From contig CAVVFX010000020.1 of assembly GCA_963747535.1 (NCBI GenBank), positions 914,110 through 978,109 on the forward strand: 64,000 nucleotides of DNA. Reading direction: 5' to 3'. Under the pieces are notes generated by a model, which had not been told where the DNA came from, made no database searches, and worked only from the letters and a program-made list of their open reading frames with translations. Both the position numbers and the translations under genes were made by a program. The DNA is from CAVVFX01 sp963747535. GTDB taxonomy: Bacteria; Acidobacteriota; Terriglobia; Bryobacterales; Bryobacteraceae. Shown here piece after piece: positions 9,436-16,791 of this stretch (its first letter is position 1; each line of letters begins with the position of its first letter).

Positions 9436-10044
9436 GTGATCCATCCAGATTCCGAACTTCGCTTTGTCAGCCCCGAAATCGGTTATGGGTTGTTTGCCAC
9501 CCGCCTGATTCCGAGAGGCTCGATCACCTGGGCGGCCGACCCGCTCGACCAGATTATCTCCCCGCTGCAACTTGCAGGCCTGCCGGAGATGTTGAAAGCT
9601 CAGGCTCTCAAATACTCCTATCTGAACGGCGCCGGCGATCGCATTCTCTGCTGGGACCACGCACGCTTTCTCAATCACTCATGCGCCGCCACATGTCTGA
9701 GCCCGGGGTTCGATTTCGAAATCGCCGTACGCGACATTCAGGCGGGAGAAGAGCTTACCGACGACTACGGGGCGCTCAACCTGGAAGAGCCATTCACCTG
9801 CCTGTGCGGCGCGCCGAAGTGCCGGGGCCGGATTCTGCCCGACGATCCCGTGCGTGAGGCCGCCGATTGGGACCGGTTGGTTGCCGCGGCGTTTCCGGAC
9901 GTCGACCGCGTTGCTCAACCGCTGTGGGAGTTGGTGAGGGAAAAAGACGACGTGCAACGCGTACTGGCAGGCAAACGTCAGCTTCCTTCCGGGCTACGCC
10001 ACTATCTCGGAGCCAATCGTCTGCAGAGCGGGTTCGGGAGGTAG
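9436..10044 (+). CDS. SET-domain protein lysine methyltransferase
   Basis: The 202-residue product starts at GTG 9436. It carries a compact SET domain: YGLFATRLIPRG near the N-terminus, the RFLNHSC core that forms the pseudoknot and binds S-adenosylmethionine, and EELTDDYG, which supplies the catalytic Tyr. It is followed by a post-SET zinc motif, CLCGAPKCRG. SET enzymes methylate lysines of proteins; in bacteria the targets are mostly unknown. The last 51 bp overlap the 3' end of the convergent phosphatidyltransferase/dioxygenase gene. The post-SET cysteines suggest a eukaryote-like type of SET protein. Confidence 0.88.
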   Translation: MIHPDSELRFVSPEIGYGLFATRLIPRGSITWAADPLDQIISPLQLAGLPEMLKAQALKYSYLNGAGDRILCWDHARFLNHSCAATCLSPGFDFEIAVRDIQAGEELTDDYGALNLEEPFTCLCGAPKCRGRILPDDPVREAADWDRLVAAAFPDVDRVAQPLWELVREKDDVQRVLAGKRQLPSGLRHYLGANRLQSGFGR

Positions 10045-11337
10045 AAGGTCTCCGAACTTTTTAACCGAGATCCAGAACATGTTGCGGTCGTGGCCGCCGG
10101 TGTTGGAGATGCCGCGATGGATCGCGCCAAAATCCATGCGCAGCAGACTCCATTCGGGGGCGATCAACTGGCGGATACTCAACCATGGAGACGAGTGAGC
10201 CAGCGCGCCGAGGTCGATCTGATCGAGGTCGGGAAAGTCGCGCGGTGCCGCGGGACAAACCGCATACTGGAGCGCGTTGTCCGGCGTGATTTCGCTCATC
10301 GGGATGAAGACGGTCGAGTAATCCCGCGTGTAATCGATGTGCCATTCCTGGGCGCGCGATCCGGCCGGATTGACAATCAGGCCGTAACCGTCGATTTCAA
10401 CCGGCTCGCCGGCATAGAGACGCGCGACGATTTCGCGGCACCAGGAATCCAGTTCGCCGATCCGTTCAAGGGCCATCTTTTCGCCGCTGCCGGACCGTTG
10501 CCAGACATTGACCCAGAAGATGCGGCCGGCCTGAGTGCTGGCCGCGCACTCGCCTGACATGCGGTCCAGCACGTCGCGCGAAGTGGACCGCAGAAGCTCG
10601 CGCGCTGCCTCGGAGACAAACCCGCAGTGCCGGAAACCGGCGGCTCCGTCGTCGTAGGCCGGCGCTTCCCGAGGGGCCTCATTCCAATTGACGATGATGA
10701 ATACCGCCCATGCCAGCTCGCACCAAAGATAGAGCACTCCGGGCGCCGCAAGCAGCCATCCGGCCGTCTCCCCGCGCAGACAGAACGCCAATTGACAAAG
10801 CGGCCAGGATAGCCAGAGAAAGTTGCCGAAGGCAGTGTACGCTCCGCCGGGCATGCTCCAGTCGAGAATTTCGAAAAAGAACGCGCGCCGGCCGGCGCCC
10901 CGCGGCAGCACCGGATAACGGCCCGTTGCGGTAGTGGCGAAATCGAAGATGCAATTGCAGAGCTCAATACCGGCCGCGATGGCGATCCATGGCAAAGCGG
11001 CTGCGCGGACCGTGACCAGCCAGGCCATCGTGACGAGTTGGCTCATCATATCCGCAAACCAATCGACGCCCGAACCGAAAATGCTGCACTGATTCTTGCG
11101 GCGCGCGACCGGCCCGTCGATCCAGTCGAGCAGCGTGGAGCCGAACAGAAGGGCTGCCGCGGGCCACGGCGCCCGGCCAATGAGGAAAGCCGCCAGAATG
11201 CACAACAGCACGCGAACATATCCGATCACGTTGGCGCTATAGCTTCGGACAGCGGCAAAACTCGTTCCGCCAGCCGGCATGGGACCGCCTCCGGTCCACT
11301 TGCCATTGCGGAAAATCAGAGTCTCGTCAGCTAACAT
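9994..11337 (-). CDS. CDP-alcohol phosphatidyltransferase (eukaryotic PIS-like) fused to PhyH-like dioxygenase
   Basis: The start is set at the ATG at 11337 (447 residues); a longer frame would run into the divergent methyltransferase gene. Residues 35-230 form a multi-helix CDP-alcohol phosphatidyltransferase with a complete signature: D71, D74, G75, A78, R79, G88, D92 and D96 in the canonical spacing. NVIGYVRV (36-43) and the Asn-Gln after the first Arg resemble eukaryotic phosphatidylinositol synthase rather than bacterial PgsA or PssA. Residues about 240-447 resemble phytanoyl-CoA-type Fe(II)/2-oxoglutarate dioxygenases, with His333 and Asp335 (HxD), His407 and Arg418. The fusion suggests that a lipid or headgroup is made and hydroxylated by one membrane protein. 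The acceptor alcohol is unknown. Confidence 0.82.
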   Translation of the reverse strand: MLADETLIFRNGKWTGGGPMPAGGTSFAAVRSYSANVIGYVRVLLCILAAFLIGRAPWPAAALLFGSTLLDWIDGPVARRKNQCSIFGSGVDWFADMMSQLVTMAWLVTVRAAALPWIAIAAGIELCNCIFDFATTATGRYPVLPRGAGRRAFFFEILDWSMPGGAYTAFGNFLWLSWPLCQLAFCLRGETAGWLLAAPGVLYLWCELAWAVFIIVNWNEAPREAPAYDDGAAGFRHCGFVSEAARELLRSTSRDVLDRMSGECAASTQAGRIFWVNVWQRSGSGEKMALERIGELDSWCREIVARLYAGEPVEIDGYGLIVNPAGSRAQEWHIDYTRDYSTVFIPMSEITPDNALQYAVCPAAPRDFPDLDQIDLGALAHSSPWLSIRQLIAPEWSLLRMDFGAIHRGISNTGGHDRNMFWISVKKFGDLLPPEPALQTIGSEIVA

Positions 11338-11344
11338 TACTAAA

Positions 11345-12058
11345 GTGTTACACGGCCATGACAAAAACGGGGACGACTCATGGGTGCGCATTTGGGAGCG
11401 CAAGGGCAGGAACGCGAGCGGCAAATCCGAGTACTCGACGAGCGATCTTTTTGCCGCCGACGGCTTCGACGGCGTGATGGCGCAGACCGACCCTGCGGCC
11501 CAGGAACACATCGCGCGGATCATCCGGACGCAACTGGGGATTCGGACGGGTATGCGCGTGCTGGAAGCGGGCTGCGGCGCGGGAGCGGTGTTGTCGCTGT
11601 TACGCGACACGGGAGCCGTCTTTTCGGGAATCGATTATTCCGCCCCGCATCTTCAGATCGCACGGCGCGTGTTGGCGGAAATGCGATTTGCAGCGGCCTC
11701 GGCCTCGGCTCTACCGTTTGCCGACGGCGCGTTTGAGGCGGCTTTCTCGTATGGAGTGTTCCTGTATTTTCCGGACCTCGAATATGCTTCCAGGGTGCTC
11801 GACGAAATGCGGCGGGTGACCAGCCCCGGCGCGCCCATCCTGATCCTGGATATTCCCGACGCGGCCCGCCGCGAGGCATGCGAACAGGCGCGGAGAGAGG
11901 CGGGAGCCGCGCTTCATCCACCGCATTGTTATTACCCAAGGAGTTTCTTTGAAGGCTTCGCCGCGCGGCGCGGAATTCGCATCGCGATCGAAGATCAGGC
12001 AGTCCCCGGCTACGCCAACTCGCGTTTTCGTTTCAACGCCTGTCTTGATAGGATTTGA
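11345..12058 (+). CDS. SAM-dependent class I methyltransferase
   Basis: GTG 11345 is taken as start (237 residues), leaving 7 bp to the divergent phosphatidyltransferase gene; GTG 11384 is an alternative. The Rossmann core is plain: motif I VLEAGCGAGA, acidic GIDYSAPHL, and the later ALPFADGAFEAAFS and YFPDLEYA stretches typical of methyltransferase family 11. The substrate cannot be told. It is followed after 6 bp by the ABC exporter gene, so the two are co-transcribed. Adjacency to a lipid phosphatidyltransferase makes a lipid headgroup or small-molecule substrate plausible. The very short divergent spacer means the two promoters must overlap or lie within the coding regions. Confidence 0.82.
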   Translation: MLHGHDKNGDDSWVRIWERKGRNASGKSEYSTSDLFAADGFDGVMAQTDPAAQEHIARIIRTQLGIRTGMRVLEAGCGAGAVLSLLRDTGAVFSGIDYSAPHLQIARRVLAEMRFAAASASALPFADGAFEAAFSYGVFLYFPDLEYASRVLDEMRRVTSPGAPILILDIPDAARREACEQARREAGAALHPPHCYYPRSFFEGFAARRGIRIAIEDQAVPGYANSRFRFNACLDRI

Positions 12059-12064
12059 AAACCG

Positions 12065-14206
12065 GTGCGATCGCTCTTCCAGATCTTCCGTCCATTCCGC
12101 TGGCAGCTCCTTCCGGTAGTCCTGGCGTCGGTGCTCGAGATGTTCTTCAACGCCCAGCTTCCCATGAGCGTGAAGTTCATGATCGACAGAGCGCTGTTGG
12201 GACACGACCAACGTATGATGCTGGTGGTGCTGGGAGCGCTGGCCGCGAGCACCGTGGTCGTTTCGGCTACCTCGCTGTGGCGGGACTATTTCTACGCGAG
12301 GATCGTGGCCCGCATCGTCTCTTCACTGCGCGAGCGGATGTTTGAACACTTGCAGCGCCTCTCCATGGATTTTTACTCCCGGATCGAGACGGGCGACGTG
12401 ATGTCGCGTTTTTCCAATGACGTTAGTGCGGTTGAAACCGGGATCGCCGCGGGTGTCTTGTGGGGTCTGCAACCGCTCCTCGATCTCGTCCTGGCCGGCC
12501 TGCTGGTCATTTCCATGGAGTGGCGCCTGGCGACCCTGGGGATTCTGCTGTGCCCGATCTGCGTCCTGGGCCCGCGTTTGTTATCCAGGCGGGCCTCGGA
12601 GGCCAGCGTCGCCAAGCAGGAACAGGAGAGCGCCATGATGTCGTCCCTCCAGGAAACGCTTATGGCGCCGAATCTGGTCCGCGCGTTCAATCTGCAGTCG
12701 GCTGTCAGCGGCCGGTTCCGGCAGCGTGCCGGCCAGTTGCTCGGCGCCAGCATACGGCTCGGCTTCATGAACTCGCTGATGGAACGCTCCGCCAGTTTCG
12801 GCACGCTGGTGCTGCAGGCTGTGGTCATGGGAATCTCCGGCTACCTCGCATTCCGGGGAACCATTACCATCGGCACGTTCGCGTCGTTCCAGGCTCTGTT
12901 TGTTTCGTTCAGTTATTCGTTCATGTATCTGGCTCAGTACATGCCTAACCTGATCAGGGCGGGCGGCGGAGTAGCGCGTATAGAAGATTTGCTAAAAGAG
13001 ACTCCCAGCGTTGAAGATGAGCCGGAAAGCCTCGAACTCCGTCCCCTACAGGACGCTATTGAATTCGAGAACGTCCGGTTCAGTTACACCGCCGAACGGA
13101 CCAATCTGGACGGCGTGAGTCTGCGCATCCCTCGGGGATCTTCGGTCGCTCTGGTCGGACCCAGCGGATCGGGCAAGAGCACCGTGCTGAATCTGCTGCT
13201 GCGCTTTTACGATCCTGACAGCGGCAGGGTGGCGTTCGATCACACGGATCTGAAGAAGGTGAAACAAGCGTCGCTCCGGGATTTCATAGCCGTGGTATTC
13301 CAGGAAGGTTTTCTCTTCAACACCACAGTTCGCGAGAACATCGCTTTGGGCCGCCCTGGAGCCGCCGACGGGGAGATTGTCGAGGCCGCCAAAGCCGCGG
13401 AGATCCACGACTTCATCACTTCTCTGCCGGATGGCTATGACACTATGGCCGGGGAGAGAGGCAGCCGCTTTTCCGGAGGCCAGCGTCAACGCATCGCGAT
13501 CGCTCGCGCCGTGCTTCGCAAGCCTTCCGTTCTGCTGCTTGACGAAGCCACCTCGGCGCTCGATCCCGCCACGGAACATGCCATCAATCTGACGCTCGAG
13601 CGCATCGCTCGCGGCCGCACCATGATCTCCGTGACGCATCGCCTGCGCTCGGTCGTCAATATGGACCGGATCTTTTTGTTCCATCAAGGCGGGCTCGCCG
13701 AGCAGGGGCGTCATGACGAATTGCTCCAGGCCGGGGGCATCTACGCCAAAATGTGGCAAAAACAGTCCGGTGTTCAGGTCGGCGACGGCGCCGAACGCGC
13801 GACCGTGGATGCCGTCTGGCTGGCCGACTTCCCGTTGATGAAAGGCGTGCGACTCGAGACCCTGCGAGAGGTGACGAATTGGTTCAGCACCCAACATTTC
13901 GCCGCGGACCGAGTCATCATTCAGCAGGGCGAACCAGGCAACACCTTTTATATCCTGGTGCGCGGCAAAGTGGACATCTTGCGAGACGAAGGCGAGCGCA
14001 CTGTCAGCGTAGGCAAACTGGAGGATGGCGACTGCTTTGGGGAAATGGCATTGCTGAGCAGTCAGCCGCGCAACGCCACGGTAAAGGCCTTGACCGATTG
14101 CGTGTGCCTCTCCCTGTCGCGCGATCTGTTCAACCGGCTGCTGGCCGACGAGCCTGAACTGAGGAAGAACATTCACCAACTGGCCCTTACGCGAGGTGCC
14201 CGCTGA
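12065..14206 (+). CDS. ABC exporter (permease-ATPase) with C-terminal cyclic-nucleotide-binding domain
   Basis: The 713-residue protein starts at GTG 12065, 6 bp after the methyltransferase. Residues 1-310 form a six-helix ABC type I exporter domain. Residues about 335-570 form the ATPase: Walker A GPSGSGKST near 364-372, signature SGGQRQ near 470, Walker B LLLDEATSAL near 490, and an H-loop in VTHRLRS. A cNMP-binding domain follows (about 595-705), with GEPGNTFYILVRGK and a phosphate-binding cassette FGEMALLSSQPRNATV that keeps the expected Glu and Arg. One polypeptide is a half-transporter, so it should act as a dimer. Export activity may be gated by cAMP or cGMP, or by a related ligand. 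The cargo is unknown; a product of the neighbouring headgroup genes is an inference. Confidence 0.9.
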   Translation: MRSLFQIFRPFRWQLLPVVLASVLEMFFNAQLPMSVKFMIDRALLGHDQRMMLVVLGALAASTVVVSATSLWRDYFYARIVARIVSSLRERMFEHLQRLSMDFYSRIETGDVMSRFSNDVSAVETGIAAGVLWGLQPLLDLVLAGLLVISMEWRLATLGILLCPICVLGPRLLSRRASEASVAKQEQESAMMSSLQETLMAPNLVRAFNLQSAVSGRFRQRAGQLLGASIRLGFMNSLMERSASFGTLVLQAVVMGISGYLAFRGTITIGTFASFQALFVSFSYSFMYLAQYMPNLIRAGGGVARIEDLLKETPSVEDEPESLELRPLQDAIEFENVRFSYTAERTNLDGVSLRIPRGSSVALVGPSGSGKSTVLNLLLRFYDPDSGRVAFDHTDLKKVKQASLRDFIAVVFQEGFLFNTTVRENIALGRPGAADGEIVEAAKAAEIHDFITSLPDGYDTMAGERGSRFSGGQRQRIAIARAVLRKPSVLLLDEATSALDPATEHAINLTLERIARGRTMISVTHRLRSVVNMDRIFLFHQGGLAEQGRHDELLQAGGIYAKMWQKQSGVQVGDGAERATVDAVWLADFPLMKGVRLETLREVTNWFSTQHFAADRVIIQQGEPGNTFYILVRGKVDILRDEGERTVSVGKLEDGDCFGEMALLSSQPRNATVKALTDCVCLSLSRDLFNRLLADEPELRKNIHQLALTRGAR

Positions 14207-14273
14207 GATTCCGCCACCTGAGCAGCTTGTGTCCCCGCACATGCATAGTGATGAAAAAAACACTACTCTCCGC

Positions 14274-14340
14274 GTGGGGCAGGCCCTCGTTTTTTGTGGC
14301 CTGCCCGGCCGCGAAGCGGTCGTCGGTTTGTTGTACGTGC
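14274..14340 (+). repeat. Dispersed hairpin repeat, copy 1
   Basis: An 8-bp perfect stem, GGCAGGCC (14278-14285) with GGCCTGCC (14298-14305), encloses a 12-nt T-rich loop. A second copy with the same geometry lies at 56496-56558; one stem pair differs by a compensatory change (G-C here, A-T there). It sits between the convergent ABC exporter and nucleotidyltransferase genes and could terminate transcription, but it is not followed by the usual U-tract. Confidence 0.6.
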
Positions 14341-14409
14341 CAAGGACTACCTCGCACCCATTGGCCCACCCTCAACCGTGACGGGCCGCGAAGTCTTCAT
14401 CCAGCTCAG

Positions 14410-16206
14410 CTATCTGATACGCGGCGCAAGGGAGTCCGCCAGCAAAGCGTTTTCTTCGGGCAAGCGAACGGCGATCCGCCACCAGGCCCGGCCATCGTGG
14501 AATCGCCCCGAAACGTCCTTCACGTAGATCGATCGCTCGGCGAGAAGTCTCGCCGCCTCGGCCTTGCCGCAATCGGCGTCCCAGCGAAAGCGCACCAGCA
14601 GGAAATTGCCTCCACTCGGCCACACCGTGTCCACTGGTGCCAGCGCGGCTAACGTCGCACGAAACGACTCGCGATCCTGGGCCGTCCTCCGGAGACTTTC
14701 TTCGATGCTCCTGCGATGTTTCAGCGCGATTTCCAGGAGAAACTCCGCCAGAGAGTTAAGGTTCCAGATAGGCACGTCCTGACCGAGGCCGCGCAGGAAC
14801 TCCGCGTTGCGGCTGTAGACGTAGCCCAACCGCAATCCGGGTATGCCCAGCGTCTTGCTGAGACTGCAGATGACATGCAGGTTTTCAACCGGAGACTTCT
14901 CCAGCAGGCGTACCAGGGACCCCGCGCCGCACAGATCGCCTTCCTGAAAAGCCAGGAACGATTCGTCAACCAGGATGCTCTTGCCTGGATTACGGCACGC
15001 AAAGGCGAGAATTTCCGCCGCCGGGACGGTAGTGCCGGTCGGGTTATTGGGGGTCACGAACACCACCACATCGGCATCCCTGGCCTGCCCGGCAATCTCG
15101 CATACCGAGACCCGGCCGTTATCTTCATACACAGCGCACGAGGGGAACGCGGCCTGGTATTCGCCGAAACCAGGGTCCGGTATCAAAGCCCGGGCATCGC
15201 GAAAACGGCGCCGCAGAAACGGGTAGACCTGGGAAGCGCCATTGAGAATCTGCAGATTCGCGGCATCGCACAACAACAGGTAAGACAGCTTTTCGTTCAG
15301 CACCGTCTGCCTGGAGCCGTAGTTCCGGACCAGCGCGAGGGCGGAGTTGCGAATCTCGCCGAGCACCGCATGCGTGGGGAAATACATGTTGCGCAGGAAG
15401 CAGAAATCCAGCAGGTCGTGAGCCCAGTAGCCGCCGGCAGTTCGCTCCAGGATCGCGCCCCGGGCGGCACGGTTGAAGACAAACTCCGCGGCGGATAAAT
15501 CATTCGGGTCATCGACTTCAGCCCACAGTTCACCTTCCAGGATTTCGGCGTGGACGCTGGCCTGGCGCATGTAGATCAGCATCCCCAGGATCAGTTCGTA
15601 GTAGACGTTGTCGTCGATGAATCGCGCGTAAAAGGTCAGCAGGCGCTGCAGCGGGCCGCTGCAGAGTTCCGTCGAAAGTTTATAGATGTTGAGGGTCTTG
15701 AATTTTCCCGCGAAGGAAAAATCCTCCTGCTGCAGGTGCGGTGGGATGACGTTGGTGACGACGCCGTTCGATACGCTGACTACGGTGCCGTCCATTCCCG
15801 TGCGATAACGATCGACCAGCGCTACGTTCCGGTGGGGGGAGTGCAACAGGCGCGTGAGCACGGCGGGCTCATAGATCAGATCCGATTCGATCAGGATCAC
15901 GTCGCGATCGAGCGGCAGGTTTTCGAATGCGAGCGCCAGCGAGTGGATGTTGTTGGTCTCTTCGAAACGGGCGTTGTGGATGAAGTGAAAGTGATGATTC
16001 GGGTAATGAGCCCGCAAGTAATTGCTGATCTCTTCCGCACGGTAACCGGTCACGACCGCCGTTTCCCTGATGCCGTTTTCGATCAGGCCGTCCATGATCC
16101 GCGCAAGGATGGTTTTGCCGCCGACGGCGAGCAGTGTCTTATGTGTTTTGTCGGATAGGGGGCGCATCCGACGGCCAAAGCCCGCGGCGAGAATAATCGC
16201 TCTCAA
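14410..16206 (-). CDS. Nucleotidyltransferase / PLP-dependent aminotransferase-decarboxylase fusion
   Basis: TTG 16206 is preceded at good spacing by GGAGG (16211-16216 region), which fixes this start; 598 residues. Residues 1-240 are a LicC/PntC-like cytidylyltransferase: LAAGFGRRMRP at 6-16, Lys23 in THKTLL, Asp109 in ESDL, and an acidic pair Asp232/Asp233 for metal. Residues 255-598 are a fold-type I PLP enzyme of HisC/CobD type: TPNNPTG at 385-391, Asp414, and Lys451 in SLSKTLGIPGLRLGY as Schiff-base lysine. Together it could make an amino-alcohol phosphate or aminophosphonate and activate it with CTP. The exact substrates are not determined. It converges on the exporter gene. Confidence 0.85.
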   Translation of the reverse strand: MRAIILAAGFGRRMRPLSDKTHKTLLAVGGKTILARIMDGLIENGIRETAVVTGYRAEEISNYLRAHYPNHHFHFIHNARFEETNNIHSLALAFENLPLDRDVILIESDLIYEPAVLTRLLHSPHRNVALVDRYRTGMDGTVVSVSNGVVTNVIPPHLQQEDFSFAGKFKTLNIYKLSTELCSGPLQRLLTFYARFIDDNVYYELILGMLIYMRQASVHAEILEGELWAEVDDPNDLSAAEFVFNRAARGAILERTAGGYWAHDLLDFCFLRNMYFPTHAVLGEIRNSALALVRNYGSRQTVLNEKLSYLLLCDAANLQILNGASQVYPFLRRRFRDARALIPDPGFGEYQAAFPSCAVYEDNGRVSVCEIAGQARDADVVVFVTPNNPTGTTVPAAEILAFACRNPGKSILVDESFLAFQEGDLCGAGSLVRLLEKSPVENLHVICSLSKTLGIPGLRLGYVYSRNAEFLRGLGQDVPIWNLNSLAEFLLEIALKHRRSIEESLRRTAQDRESFRATLAALAPVDTVWPSGGNFLLVRFRWDADCGKAEAARLLAERSIYVKDVSGRFHDGRAWWRIAVRLPEENALLADSLAPRIR

Positions 16207-16791
16207 GGGATCCTCCGATCTGCAAGTTGTGTCAATCTGCTTATGGTAGTCCCAAAATTCGCGATCTCAGAGCGCGGGGGGAATGTAGAACTTACTCGTC
16301 TCAACAGCCCGGAGAAGCCCCCACAGCGACTCTCCAGGCGTATTTTCGCGCCTTGGAAAACAGTTGTGGCTGAAATTGGTAGAGATTAGCGAGTCTCCGA
16401 ACTGTCCATTTGGCCGAAACTCGTGCTGGGGAAGCGACACCGCACCCCCAATTCCTCCTATGAAACACGCCCACGGAAACCACATGAGTGATTAGCCGCC
16501 GACTCGCCGAATGACTCGGCCGGTGTTTGGCCGGCCAGACTCCTTGCGGGTAGTCACCCACCGTCCAGCGATTACTCTTTGCACTTGCCACGTCGGAACA
16601 GCTAGTGCGAGAACACGAATCACTTTGTATCGGTGGCCGCAGCGGCGTGCGTCACGCCCGTTGCACCTTGAGCCAACTCGTGCTCCTATTTCAAGACTTG
16701 CAGAAGATCTGCTCCTTGGGGGACCAGAAATTGCACTGCGGGCATGTCTGGCACCGCTGCCGATGTACTTTAGAGAGCCCGCGTCATTCCG
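16207..16791. other. Intergenic stretch without a recognised gene
   Basis: Between the nucleotidyltransferase fusion and the GMC oxidoreductase. Short open frames exist on both strands but none shows a family motif or ribosome site that I can support. Apart from the Shine-Dalgarno sequence of the TTG start at 16206, no promoter or RNA gene stands out. Confidence 0.5.

Noticed and set aside
11338..11610. N-terminal extension of the PIS-PhyH protein
   Set aside because: Overlaps the methyltransferase gene and has no helices or motifs.
13046..14263. Long minus-strand frame opposite the ABC exporter
   Set aside because: Shadow of the exporter coding sequence; no independent domain.
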